Shown one piece after another: positions 1 through 9,289 of a DNA stretch of 39,268 nucleotides. The translations under genes and the position numbers were made by a program. The notes beneath the pieces were generated by a model that ran no database searches, had not been told where the DNA came from, and worked only from the letters and a program-made list of their open reading frames with translations. How positions within the stretch are numbered: the first letter of the stretch is position 1; the number at the start of each line of letters is the position of its first letter. Origin of the DNA: Lachnospiraceae bacterium (GTDB lineage: Bacteria; Bacillota; Clostridia; Lachnospirales; Lachnospiraceae); the NCBI GenBank assembly GCA_017436865.1, contig JAFSCH010000016.1:1-39268 (forward strand). The letters are read 5' to 3'.

Positions 1-49
1 TCTCACTCAAACATTAAGTATGTATACCTACTCAATTATTATAACAAGA

Positions 50-92
50 AACGGGCAGAAAATCAAGAAAATTCGCTGATTTTCTGCCCGTT
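50..92. terminator. Long hairpin, probable bidirectional terminator
   Basis: Stem AACGGGCAGAAAATCA at 50-65 pairs perfectly with 77-92 across an 11-nt loop. A short T-run follows on the plus strand and an A/T-rich tract lies on the other side. It probably ends transcription from a gene left of the window. No coding frame is evident from 1 to 325. Confidence 0.7.
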
Positions 93-227
93 TTGAGCAT
101 TTATTTTCGATTGAGTGTCAACTTCTACTGGAAGTTAAGATAGTAATTCATCCAGATTACGAAGTTAGTATAGCATATAGTAATACGCATTCTCAATACG
201 AAAAATGTAATATTACGAAAAAAATAG

Positions 228-256
228 TTGACAAATTACGCATTGCGTACCAGTAT
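228..256 (+). promoter_or_regulatory. Candidate promoter with palindromic operator upstream of xis
   Basis: A perfect -35 TTGACA lies at 228-233. A weak -10-like CAGTAT at 251-256 follows after 17 bp. The spacer holds the perfect palindrome TACGCA-T-TGCGTA (237-249). Related half sites (TACGAAA, ATTACGA, ATGCGTAATA) are scattered over 180-295, and ATGCGTAATA recurs at the end of the xis gene. This looks like an autoregulated promoter; the binding protein is unknown. Confidence 0.45.
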
Positions 257-325
257 GCAATTATTCGTTACGAAATGCGTAATAATACGAATAATCTATT
301 TATTCCACAGAAAGGAGACAAGAAT

Positions 326-520
326 ATGGAACAGAAGAGAATGCCAGTATATGTAGGTGTGGATGAAGTATGTAGAGATTGGGGGTGTAGTAGGTCAAAA
401 GGATATGCGATTATTAAACAGCTTTCGGAACAAATGAAAGCGGAGAATCCTAAGTTGCTTGTTATGAGCGGGAAAATTAATCGAGTGTATTACAACGAAG
501 CTTGTATGAAAAATGCGTAA
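326..520 (+). CDS. Excisionase-like small helix-turn-helix protein (element 1)
   Basis: A 64-aa basic protein with a MerR/excisionase-like winged helix (VDEVCRDWGCSRSKGYAIIK, about residues 11-30). It corresponds in size and position to the 61-aa protein at 22724 in element 2, which also directly precedes its integrase module. Family members bind the arms of the attachment site and bias the tyrosine integrase toward excision. I chose ATG 326 because AAAGGAGA lies just upstream; an in-frame upstream start at 275 has no ribosome site. An inverted-repeat-rich promoter precedes it. It could instead be a small transcriptional regulator. Confidence 0.7.
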   Translation: MEQKRMPVYVGVDEVCRDWGCSRSKGYAIIKQLSEQMKAENPKLLVMSGKINRVYYNEACMKNA

Positions 521-551
521 TACCATTTAATTAAGAAACGAGGAAACGTAG

Positions 552-707
552 ATGAGAAAGAGAAACGAGAATGTATATAAAAAAGCTCCTGCGGCAACAG
601 GAGCATATGACACATACGTAGTATGTACCAAAGATACATATATGTTAGCACGTGATGTGTCCTCTTTCAAGAGAGGAGATGAGAAAAATACCTGTTTTAA
701 AGAATAA
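552..707 (+). CDS. Small basic ORF overlapping the next gene
   Basis: A 51-aa frame (MRKRNENVYKK... ending CFKE) with a good site, GAGGAAACGTAG before ATG. It reads through a GC-rich hairpin (585-604) and overlaps the start of the replication-type gene by about 29 nt in another frame, which suggests translational coupling. I recognise no domain. It may be a leader peptide controlling the downstream gene rather than a functional protein. Confidence 0.35.
   Translation: MRKRNENVYKKAPAATGAYDTYVVCTKDTYMLARDVSSFKRGDEKNTCFKE
585..604 (+). promoter_or_regulatory. Small hairpin inside the leader ORF
   Basis: GCTCCTG (585-591) pairs perfectly with CAGGAGC (598-604) and an A-run precedes it. No T-run follows, so it is unlikely to be a terminator in the plus direction. 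On the minus strand it is followed by TTTTTT and could end antisense transcription. It may also act as an attenuator stem within the 51-aa leader frame. Confidence 0.3.
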
Positions 708-1497
708 AACACAAGGCAATTATGTGAATGTTTATAAGGGAATTGTATTTGATAAGGGACTCAGTCTAAAGGACAGAGGAATGTTATTGACACTTCTGTC
801 ATTACCGGATAATTGGGAATTTACCGTTGCAGGCTTGGGAAAGATACTACCTGATGGAAAGGCTGCGATTAACAGTTGCTTACGTAGTTTGCAAGGGATT
901 GGATATCTTACCAAGGAGCAGACGAGAGGTGAGCATGGTGTTTTTTCTGAAAATGTCATTGAGGTCCATGAAACGCCAATTTCACCGTTTACTGATTATC
1001 GGTTAACGGATAAACGGCTAGCCGATAACCCGATAGCCGGAAATCAGTCACAATATAATAATTATAAATATACTAATCAAGAATTAAATAATAATCTATC
1101 TATCAATCAAGAGAACGATTTAAATCAGATGGATGAGATTGATTTGTATACTCCTATCATTAAAGAAAATATAGGATATGAATATTTGCTTAGAGATAAC
1201 CCGATTAAGAAAGAAATCATCGAGGAAATAACGGATTTAATCATTGATACAGTAGCAATAAAAAGAAAATCAATTCGTATTGGTGGAGATAAATATCCTC
1301 ATGAGCTAGTTAAAAGCAAGTTTTTAAAGCTGGATATGACACATATTGAGTATGTGATGGATTGTCTGGAAAAGAATACGTCAAAGGTTAGGAATATAAA
1401 AAGTTATTTATTGACTGCTCTATATAATGCTTCAAATACGATGAAGAACTATTATCAAGCGGAAGTAAATCACGATATGTATGGAGGAGATGTGTAA
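679..1497 (+). CDS. Helix-turn-helix replication-initiator-type protein
   Basis: A 272-aa protein. Its N-terminal half is a winged helix typical of mobile-element replication proteins: GIVFDKGLSLKDRGML then LLSLPDNWEFTVAGLGKILP and a recognition helix near GKAAINSCLRSL (about residues 20-75). The middle (about 110-150) is low-complexity and N/Q-rich. The C-terminal part resembles the DnaD/DUF6017-like tail of phage replisome organisers. The start is uncertain: ATG 679 has a GAGAGG only 2 nt away, while ATG 655 and GTG 652 have no ribosome site, so coupling to the 51-aa frame is plausible. Its stop overlaps the integrase start by 1 nt (TAATG). Probable role: replication or maintenance of the excised circle. 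Confidence 0.6.
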   Translation: MRKIPVLKNKTQGNYVNVYKGIVFDKGLSLKDRGMLLTLLSLPDNWEFTVAGLGKILPDGKAAINSCLRSLQGIGYLTKEQTRGEHGVFSENVIEVHETPISPFTDYRLTDKRLADNPIAGNQSQYNNYKYTNQELNNNLSINQENDLNQMDEIDLYTPIIKENIGYEYLLRDNPIKKEIIEEITDLIIDTVAIKRKSIRIGGDKYPHELVKSKFLKLDMTHIEYVMDCLEKNTSKVRNIKSYLLTALYNASNTMKNYYQAEVNHDMYGGDV

Positions 1498-2444
1498 TGT
1501 CAGTAAGTAAAGATATAAGTCAAGGAACATGGACAGTATATGCCAGATATACCGATTGGCAGGGCAAAGTAAAGATACTTCACAAAAGAGGTTTTAAGAC
1601 TAAGCGAGAAGCTTTGGAGTATGAGAGAGAATATCTTTTAAAGAAATCAAAGGATGTAAATATGGGATTTGGTCAGTTTGTAGAGAGCTACTTGGAGGAT
1701 TTGAAACCAAGGCTCAAGTACAACACGTATCTGACTAAGGAGCATATTATTAGGACAAAGATATTGCCGTATTTCGAGGAAAAGGCACTGACAGATATTT
1801 GTACATCGGATATTATGCAGTGGCAGAATGAGATATTGCAGATGCGTGATGATGACGGTAAGGGATATTCACCTACATACTTAAAAACCATTTCTGCGCA
1901 GATGAGTGCTATCTTTATTCACGCTACCAGATATTATGATTTGAAGAACAATCCTTGTAAAAAGGTAGGAAACATGGGCAAGAAGAAAGCGAAGGAAATG
2001 CTGTTCTGGACGAGGGATGAGTTTTTACAGTTTATTGAAACTATGAAAAGTAAGCCAATGTCCTACTATGCATTCGAGTTGTTATTCTGGACCGGAATTC
2101 GTGAAGGAGAGTTGCTTGCGCTGACAAGGGAAGATGTGGATTTAGAGAAAAAGATTTTGCATATCAGAAAGTCCTATCAGCGATTAGAGAGAAAGGATGT
2201 TATCACAGAGCCAAAAACGGAGAAGAGTAATCGTGATATCAATTTACCGGATTTCCTGTGTGAAGAGTTAGAGGATTATTTTGGAATGTTGTACAAGTGC
2301 AATAACGATACTAGATTATTTGAGATTTCAAAACATTATTTACAGCATGAGATGAAAAGAGGATGTAAGGAATCCGGTGTAAAGAGAATCAGAATTCATG
2401 ATTTGCGACATTCTCATGTTTCACTATCACAGGGTTATTTCTAG
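1497..2444 (+). pseudogene. int: Tyrosine integrase of element 1, 5' part, interrupted by element 3
   Basis: The N-terminus has the AP2-like arm-binding domain (TWTVYARYTDWQGK, residues about 11-50), then the SAM-like core-binding domain, then the catalytic domain with arginine in FWTGIREGELLAL and the box HDLRH (301-305). Native sequence ends at codon 308. The last codons (SLSQGYF, then stop) come from element 3. The missing C-terminus, including GHES and the nucleophilic tyrosine in VTFTYSH, is at 13619-13810. Joined at CATGT, the two parts give a 369-aa protein, against 370 aa for the intact paralogue at 22926. As it stands the fragment lacks the nucleophile and should be inactive. Confidence 0.95.
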
Positions 2445-2445
2445 G
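2415..2445. other. attL of element 3
   Basis: CATGT (2415-2419) is followed by the element arm AGGGTTATTTCTAGG (2431-2445). That arm is an imperfect inverted copy (12 of 15) of CCTAGAATTATCCTT at the right end. Both arms lie equally far (29.5 bp) from the dinucleotide CA at the start of the 5-bp repeat, so CA is my guess for the crossover dinucleotide. Confidence 0.75.
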
Positions 2446-2450
2446 AAAGT

Positions 2451-4286
<1,836 letters not shown>

Positions 4287-4297
4287 TCAAAACAAAC

Positions 4298-4404
4298 AAC
4301 CAGCTTATCTGTGGTTCTATTGTACCACGAATAAGCTGGTTTGTGTAAAAATATTTATTGTCTCACTAATAGGAGAAATCCGAAAGAAAATCGGAACTGT
4401 TTTT
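4298..4404 (-). promoter_or_regulatory. Structured leader of the serine recombinase: conserved box A plus hairpin
   Basis: On the minus strand, a 44-nt box (4361-4404) contains AAAAACAGTTCCG, then ATTTCTCCTATT and GTGAG. It recurs, diverged in its centre, at 8306-8349 upstream of the mobilization genes. After it comes a long hairpin, AACCAGCTTAT (4298-4308) with 4331-4341 and an inner GTGGT/ACCAC stem, then the AAAGGAG ribosome site. The sequence TGGTACAAT inside the hairpin could be an extended -10. CTCCT in the box can pair with the AGGAG ribosome site. This looks like a regulatory leader; the mechanism is inference. Confidence 0.55.
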
Positions 4405-4423
4405 GTAGTTATTATACAATTTT

Positions 4424-4448
4424 AATTCCCCCGAATTCTGGGGGAATT
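4424..4448. terminator. Perfect short hairpin between radical SAM gene and recombinase leader
   Basis: AATTCCCCC (4424-4432) pairs perfectly with GGGGGAATT (4440-4448). It lies downstream of the radical SAM gene (minus strand) and upstream of the recombinase leader, so it may separate the two transcription units. The T-run is weak, so a protein-binding site is possible. A TATAAT on the minus strand (4412-4417) right after it may start the recombinase transcript. Confidence 0.45.
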
Positions 4449-4541
4449 AGGATAAATCTGATATAAGGATGGAACCACTTAATAAATTTGAGTAGTGCAA
4501 AAAGGAATATAAACATTCAAATCACAGTGTTTTTCGTAACT

Positions 4542-5372
4542 TTATTTGGTTTTGTTTATTTTGGCTTCAACCAATTCCTTGTGGTAAAAATAATTTATGT
4601 GGTTTATGGCACTTTGGACACAATATTTTTCTATGTCATTGGAAAGCTTTACCCAGTAATCCTTATTTCCCTTGATATAGATATTTTTGTAAATATCGTA
4701 GTAGTCAGGGTAGTTACTTGAAATATAATCTAAAATTGTACTTTTATAAGCACCTCTAAGATTAAGGTTTTCGAACCAATATTCGTCAATATAGTCTTTA
4801 CTCCGTTCGATAATTGCCTGCCAATCCGTCAGTTCAGGAAAAATAGGAGACATAAATAAAACTACACATATACCATTCTTGTGAAGTGTTTCCAATGTTT
4901 GTAATCGCTCAGCAATGCTGCTGGCGTTATCCATGTCCATTCTAAATTGTTCATCTAATGTATTAATCGACATAGATATTTTTAAATTCTTACATTGTTT
5001 CAATAAGTCAATATCCCGCAGTATTAAGTTTGACTTGGTTGAAATACTTAATTCACAGTCTATGGCTGTAAGTTGTTCTAAGATTTTTCTTGTTATTCCA
5101 TATTCTTTTTCATAAGGATTATAACAATCTGTTACAGAAGAAAGAAAGACACTCTTACCGGTTAATTGCTTCGGGTTAAGAGGCTTGTCGCATTTCTTTA
5201 TATCAATAAATGTTCCCCACGGCTCATCATGTCCAGTAAAACGTTTCATAAAACATGCATAACAATATTTACATCCATGAGGGCATCCGACGTAGGGATT
5301 TATAACATAGTCACTAGCAGGAAGATTTGACTTTGTTACATAGCTTTTTGTTTCTATAGTGGAGATTTTCAT
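4542..5372 (-). CDS. SPL-type radical SAM protein
   Basis: A 276-aa radical SAM enzyme of the spore-photoproduct-lyase-like group. The [4Fe-4S] cluster motif is NPYVGCPHGCKYCYACF, with C30, C34 and C37. The family-typical VFLSSVTDCYNPYE follows, then a partial TIM barrel (ELSISTKSN, LKISMSIN). The substrate is unknown; relatives on mobile elements are often of unknown function and need not repair DNA. I chose ATG 5372 because AAAGGA lies 7 nt upstream; the longer start at 5411 overlaps no ribosome site. It follows rhuM by 40 nt on the same strand, so the two are probably cotranscribed cargo of element 3. Confidence 0.75.
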   Translation of the reverse strand: MKISTIETKSYVTKSNLPASDYVINPYVGCPHGCKYCYACFMKRFTGHDEPWGTFIDIKKCDKPLNPKQLTGKSVFLSSVTDCYNPYEKEYGITRKILEQLTAIDCELSISTKSNLILRDIDLLKQCKNLKISMSINTLDEQFRMDMDNASSIAERLQTLETLHKNGICVVLFMSPIFPELTDWQAIIERSKDYIDEYWFENLNLRGAYKSTILDYISSNYPDYYDIYKNIYIKGNKDYWVKLSNDIEKYCVQSAINHINYFYHKELVEAKINKTK

Positions 5373-5412
5373 CTGATTATCCTTTCTAACATCAGTACTG
5401 TTGCATAACAAG

Positions 5413-6438
5413 CTATTTCTGAGCTTTTGACAAATCTTTTATTACCTTATCAAAATCAGATTCAATCGGTTGTGTCTTGTTGAAAATATCATATTCCTGA
5501 TATGCTTTTTCAACTGCCTGCTTGTGGGAAATACGTCCATTATCTTTCAAAATGTCATATCGGCGGAACTCAAGGAACTCATTGACACTTTTTGAAAATT
5601 CTTCCATTGTGAAAACATTCTCACGTTCAATTAAATCCTCTATATAATCAAAATAACCTGTAACCGCACGCTCCAATTGACGAATCTGTTTTTCGTCCAA
5701 ATAGTTTTTGGCAATCGGTGTATCTGATTTGAGAATACGACCATCGGGAGCGTTTTTCCATGTAGTCAGCCCCATATTTTCCTTTGTGTGGTCAGCCTGA
5801 TTATAAATGATTTCAGCCGCAGTCTTACCGGTAATGGCATAATGAAATTTATTCTGTATGGTAGCATAAAAACGATAGGTAATATCAGAATTTTTATCAT
5901 AATCAATGCTGCACTCTGCAAAAATATCCGTTATCTGTTGCCAGATTCTGCGTTCGCTGGCACGGATGGAGCGAACTCTTTCCAGCAATTCACGGAAGTA
6001 ATCTTTGCCAAATGCTGTCTTTCCCTGCTTCAGACGTTCGTCATCCATTGCAAAACCTTTAATCATATATTCTTTTAAAATATTTGTTGCCCAGATACGA
6101 AACTGTGTAGCCTGAATGGAATTTACCCTGTATCCTACAGAAATAATGGCATCTAGATTGTAATAATTGGTAGGAGAATATTGTGTATTATCCGCAGTTT
6201 TGCCATGCGGATTGGGTGTTGCAATTTTTGCAACAACCAAAGATTCATCCAATTCACCAGTTTCAAAAATTTTTGATAAGTGGCGGCTGATGCCGGATTT
6301 GTCAATACCGAATAATTCAGCCATGGCTTTTTGTGTCAGCCATATTGTTTCGTCTTTTATTAAGGCACTGACGGTCACATTATCATCTTCGGTCCTGTAC
6401 AGTACCATTTCCATCTGTTTTGTAATATCTGTATTCAT
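5413..6438 (-). CDS. rhuM: RhuM family protein
   Basis: A 341-aa protein matching the RhuM (virulence protein) family end to end. The N-terminal KilA-N/Bro-like HTH has IWLTQKAMAELFGIDKSGIS (about 30-50). The middle contains the family-typical NYYNLDAIISVGYRVNS and FRIWATNILKEYMIKGF. The C-terminal half resembles a Fic/DOC-type helical fold (YRFYATIQNKFHYAITGKTA). The first member came from a Salmonella pathogenicity island; the function is not established, and members are common on mobile elements beside restriction systems. ATG 6438 has GAAGG upstream. It heads the pair with the radical SAM gene. Confidence 0.85.
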   Translation of the reverse strand: MNTDITKQMEMVLYRTEDDNVTVSALIKDETIWLTQKAMAELFGIDKSGISRHLSKIFETGELDESLVVAKIATPNPHGKTADNTQYSPTNYYNLDAIISVGYRVNSIQATQFRIWATNILKEYMIKGFAMDDERLKQGKTAFGKDYFRELLERVRSIRASERRIWQQITDIFAECSIDYDKNSDITYRFYATIQNKFHYAITGKTAAEIIYNQADHTKENMGLTTWKNAPDGRILKSDTPIAKNYLDEKQIRQLERAVTGYFDYIEDLIERENVFTMEEFSKSVNEFLEFRRYDILKDNGRISHKQAVEKAYQEYDIFNKTQPIESDFDKVIKDLSKAQK

Positions 6439-6467
6439 ATAAAGCCTTCTTTCTTATAGCAGGTAAA

Positions 6468-7376
6468 TTAGTTATTGGTGTCCTTATCCTTCGCCCGACT
6501 CTTATACACATTATACTGGTTCTTACATTTTGCACTACAGAATACACTGTTTGGTCTTCCTGCTACAAATGCATTGCCGCAATGCTTACATACCTTCAGT
6601 GTGGACTTTTCATCTGTAATCATAAAGGAAAACATCATCTGCACACCCAGCAGCAGGGAGTGGAAGTCCCACACGATCGTCGGGCGGTCAAGCAGTTCTA
6701 TGTGGTAGGTTGGTGCAATTCCACCAAATGCCGCCATGCCCTGACGGTAGAGCTGCTTCTGCATATCATCCAGTATATCGAAGTCCTGATAGTACAGAAA
6801 GCTTGACATAAAGGTAAATGCCCAATCCTTGAATAAGATTACAAGCCAGTCATACCTTTCTGCATATTCCTTCTGGAAGCTCATAAGGACTGCCTGTGGC
6901 TTGTTTTTCATGGTCATAATCAGAGCAATCATTTCTATGTTGTCAGTACTCCATGAGGATTCCATTCCTCTTTTTCGGAAATCTATCTTATCAAAAGGAA
7001 AGAAGCAGGAGAGATAGTTTTCCGTGGTCATGCTTTCCTCTTTGATGAAATGGTTCTTTGGAAGATAGACAGCTTCATATGTGATAAATTCCGGTGTGGT
7101 AGGAAGTGCCGTCATAAATCCGAGCAGACCGTAACAGGTAACAAAATCCATAATGGCATCCTGCAGCTGTTCTTTTGTATTCTTTTTATCCATACACATA
7201 AGCCCCAAATTTACCGCCTTTAGTACCAACTGTTCCGAATCCTTTAGTGGATCATAAAGGGATGGTTGGGCATCTGGTGAAGGTGTGATATAGAGAGTAC
7301 CTGCCTTGTCTTCTTTCCATTTATATTTGTCATATCGTACCCAGTTGGAGCTGGTGTTCTTAAAAAGGTTAATCAT
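6468..7376 (-). CDS. DUF6076-like protein with C-terminal zinc finger
   Basis: A 302-aa protein. The first 250 residues have no motif I recognise. The end carries a C2C2 zinc finger, VCKHCGNAFVAGR then VFCSAKCKNQYNVY (about residues 263-290), resembling CGNR/DUF6076 zinc ribbons that bind nucleic acid. ATG 7376 is preceded by GGAGG at 5 nt; a TTG four codons earlier would lie inside that ribosome site. It is followed by rhuM with a 29-nt gap. Assignment to DUF6076 is from memory of the family and is moderate. Confidence 0.6.
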   Translation of the reverse strand: MINLFKNTSSNWVRYDKYKWKEDKAGTLYITPSPDAQPSLYDPLKDSEQLVLKAVNLGLMCMDKKNTKEQLQDAIMDFVTCYGLLGFMTALPTTPEFITYEAVYLPKNHFIKEESMTTENYLSCFFPFDKIDFRKRGMESSWSTDNIEMIALIMTMKNKPQAVLMSFQKEYAERYDWLVILFKDWAFTFMSSFLYYQDFDILDDMQKQLYRQGMAAFGGIAPTYHIELLDRPTIVWDFHSLLLGVQMMFSFMITDEKSTLKVCKHCGNAFVAGRPNSVFCSAKCKNQYNVYKSRAKDKDTNN

Positions 7377-7529
7377 AAAAACCTCCAATCTGTTCTTTCT
7401 ATTATGTAATCTGAATTATCAAAAAATATATTACTATCATACCAAGCAGATTCGGTATGGTCAAATGGTATTTGAAATAGTATGGAAAAAAAGATAAGTA
7501 CAGCTTTACAAATGGCATATATTGAACTG

Positions 7530-8261
7530 CTACAGTTTCTTTTTATCTGTAATCAGTGATTTATAGTTGGCATAAAATATCAATTCTTCCTTTGTCAGAG
7601 ATATTTGGTTATCAATCCTTTGTTGTAATACTTGGATAAAGTATTTTCGAAGCTTTCTTAACATGGTGTCACGTATTTTACGGATGTTTCTGTCCGTCTG
7701 TTTTCTGAAAGCTGCAATCATCTGACAGGAATATCCACGGACGGCAAGCTGATACAAAAGCTCTTTCTGAACATCTTTCAATGCAAAAATCGCTCTGGAA
7801 ATATCCTCATCTGTCACAAGCTCATGCATTTCAAAAGGGCAGTTAAAAACAGCATCCAGAAAATCACCTTTTTGAATCTGCTTTTGGTAAACATGCTGAA
7901 TGGGAGCAGGAATGACGATCTCATCCGGTGACATTTCCCATTCAAGAGGAACATCCGATCTTCCTATTTCATGGTAGCGTTCCTTACGTTCCCGATTGGC
8001 ATCCAGCCTGTTCCACCAGGTGATAACATTCTGAAAATCTTCTTCCGTTCTTGCGGCATCCTCCAGACGGGAAAGTGCTTCCCGTTCCAGTTCCCGTTTT
8101 AGCTTTTTCCTTGTTGATGTTTCCGGTATCTCCGGTGCAGCCGATTTAGTTTCTTTTTCAAGTTCTATTTCAAGGAGAGCGGTTTGTTCCTGTTCAAGGG
8201 CTTCCGCTAATTCGTTTTCCATTATATCTTCTTCAAAAAAATCAGATGTATCTTTCTTCAA
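7530..8261 (-). CDS. Sigma-70 region 4-like protein
   Basis: A 243-aa acidic protein. The N-terminal 90 residues are glutamate-rich and probably coiled coil. The C-terminal third is like sigma region 4: VQKELLYQLAVRGYSCQMIA, then RKQTDRNIRKIRDTMLRKLR (about residues 165-210), a helix-turn-helix with the R-N-I-R-K recognition helix. Such proteins are common on Clostridia mobilizable elements and may direct element promoters. The start is a TTG at 8261 after GGTGGTGGG; ATG further in (MENELAEAL) is an alternative. It is divergent from the mobilization operon, so the conserved leader box at 8306 lies between them. Confidence 0.6.
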   Translation of the reverse strand: MKKDTSDFFEEDIMENELAEALEQEQTALLEIELEKETKSAAPEIPETSTRKKLKRELEREALSRLEDAARTEEDFQNVITWWNRLDANRERKERYHEIGRSDVPLEWEMSPDEIVIPAPIQHVYQKQIQKGDFLDAVFNCPFEMHELVTDEDISRAIFALKDVQKELLYQLAVRGYSCQMIAAFRKQTDRNIRKIRDTMLRKLRKYFIQVLQQRIDNQISLTKEELIFYANYKSLITDKKKL

Positions 8262-8305
8262 CAGGAACCCACCACCCTTTCAAAAATTATTTTTCAAACT
8301 TTTCA

Positions 8306-8380
8306 AAAAACAGTTCCGTTTTCTGTCTGTATTTCTCCTATTGGTGAGGAAGTAATCTTATTTGCTAAAAATAGATTACT
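8306..8380 (+). promoter_or_regulatory. Structured leader of mobilization operon: conserved box B plus hairpin
   Basis: The box at 8306-8349 shares AAAAACAGTTCCG, TTTTCT and ATTTCTCCTATT with the recombinase leader (4361-4404, opposite strand). The equal 44-nt length with only the centre changed indicates common function. As in copy A, a hairpin follows: AGTAATCT (8351-8358) with AGATTACT (8373-8380). Then comes the AAAGGAG ribosome site of the small gene at 8408. Confidence 0.55.
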
Positions 8381-8407
8381 AAAATCAACAGAAAGGAGCT
8401 GGATTTT

Positions 8408-8518
8408 ATGAAGATTTGTGTTATCCACTGCCGCAATCCTACAGGTCTTAAATTGAATTATACCAAACAAATGTTCTTGCATCAAGTGGGAGGTGAATTT
8501 TTATGGAGCAGGCAGTAA
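8408..8518 (+). CDS. Small leader ORF coupled to tnpW-like gene
   Basis: A 36-aa frame beginning MKICVIHCRNPTG with a strong ribosome site (AGAAAGGAG, 9 nt before ATG). It ends 16 nt inside the next gene in another frame, and the next gene's ribosome site (GGGAGGTG) lies within it, so translation is probably coupled. I recognise no family. Confidence 0.45.
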   Translation: MKICVIHCRNPTGLKLNYTKQMFLHQVGGEFLWSRQ

Positions 8519-8718
8519 AAACAGAACAGGGGATGTCTTCTTTTACCAAAAAGATAGGGCAGACCACCTTCAGGGTAAATGTGTATTTTGCAGAAAATAC
8601 CACGGCTACTTTTGAAGATAAGCTTTTGCATCTAATGGAAAATGACATTGCGAAACGCAAGGTAAGTACACCGGATGCAGAAGAACAGACAAATACCAAT
8701 CATTATTTTTATGGCTGA
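8503..8718 (+). CDS. tnpW: TnpW-like transposon-encoded protein
   Basis: A 71-aa protein matching the TnpW family of Tn4451-type elements: FTKKIGQTTFRVNVYFAENT, then FEDKLLHLMENDIAKR. The family function is unknown. It overlaps the upstream 36-aa frame and is followed by the DUF3847 gene after 26 nt, so it belongs to the mobilization operon. GGGAGGTG upstream supports ATG 8503. Confidence 0.8.
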   Translation: MEQAVKTEQGMSSFTKKIGQTTFRVNVYFAENTTATFEDKLLHLMENDIAKRKVSTPDAEEQTNTNHYFYG

Positions 8719-8744
8719 TATATATCAGTAGGAAGGAGTTTTAT

Positions 8745-9083
8745 ATGGGTAAATCTACAAGAACCTACGAAGAAAGAATTCTGGAAAAGGATTCTAGAAT
8801 TGAGAAACTTGCACAGGAGTTAAAACATCTGGAGGCACAGAGGAAGCAGCTACAGAAACGCCAGAAGGAGGAAGAACGGAAAATCCGTACCCACCGTCTG
8901 ATAGAAATTGGTGCGGCTGTGGAGTCGGTGCTGGGAAGATGTATTGAGCTTGAGGAAATCCCTAAGCTGATTGCATTTTTAAATAAACAAGAGATAAATG
9001 GAAAGTTTTTCTCAAAGGCAATGCAGAAAAGTCCGGATACGGACATTATTAGGGAAGAGGTTGGGGAGTCAGGTGTTTCCTGA
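8745..9083 (+). CDS. DUF3847-type mobilization accessory protein
   Basis: A 112-aa protein with a charged N-terminal coiled coil (about residues 8-50; RIEKLAQELKHLEAQRKQLQ) and a compact C-terminal part (RLIEIGAAVESVLGR). It fits the DUF3847 family found directly before MobA/MobL relaxases on Tn4451-like elements. The arrangement here (DUF3847, oriT, relaxase) suggests a relaxosome accessory like MobC. The start has GGAAGGAG 7 nt upstream. Confidence 0.75.
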   Translation: MGKSTRTYEERILEKDSRIEKLAQELKHLEAQRKQLQKRQKEEERKIRTHRLIEIGAAVESVLGRCIELEEIPKLIAFLNKQEINGKFFSKAMQKSPDTDIIREEVGESGVS

Positions 9084-9118
9084 TTCCCTTCTTTCTTTAG
9101 ATAGAAGGGCGCACTTAT

Positions 9119-9250
9119 AGACAGGCAGAGCCTGTCTCTTGCGCGCGCTCTGCGAGGCAAATGTGAGAAGAATTTCTAAGCATGCCCAAAACGCAGGCAA
9201 AGAAGTTCTAAGTCTCACATAGGAAGAATGCCAAATGCAGGCATTCTTCC
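9119..9250 (+). other. Candidate oriT of element 3
   Basis: Three inverted repeats lie in the 206 bp between the DUF3847 gene and the relaxase. They are AGACAGGC (9119-9126) with 9130-9137, ATGTGAGA (9161-9168) with 9213-9220, and GGAAGAATGCC (9222-9232) with 9240-9250, all perfect. Two copies of AGAA(T/G)TTCTAAG (9169-9180, 9201-9212) sit inside the second. Position and structure fit an origin of transfer for the MobL relaxase; I cannot place the nick site. Confidence 0.55.
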
Positions 9251-9289
9251 ATATGGAATATGCACTTTTTACGAAGGAGGAAATGCACT

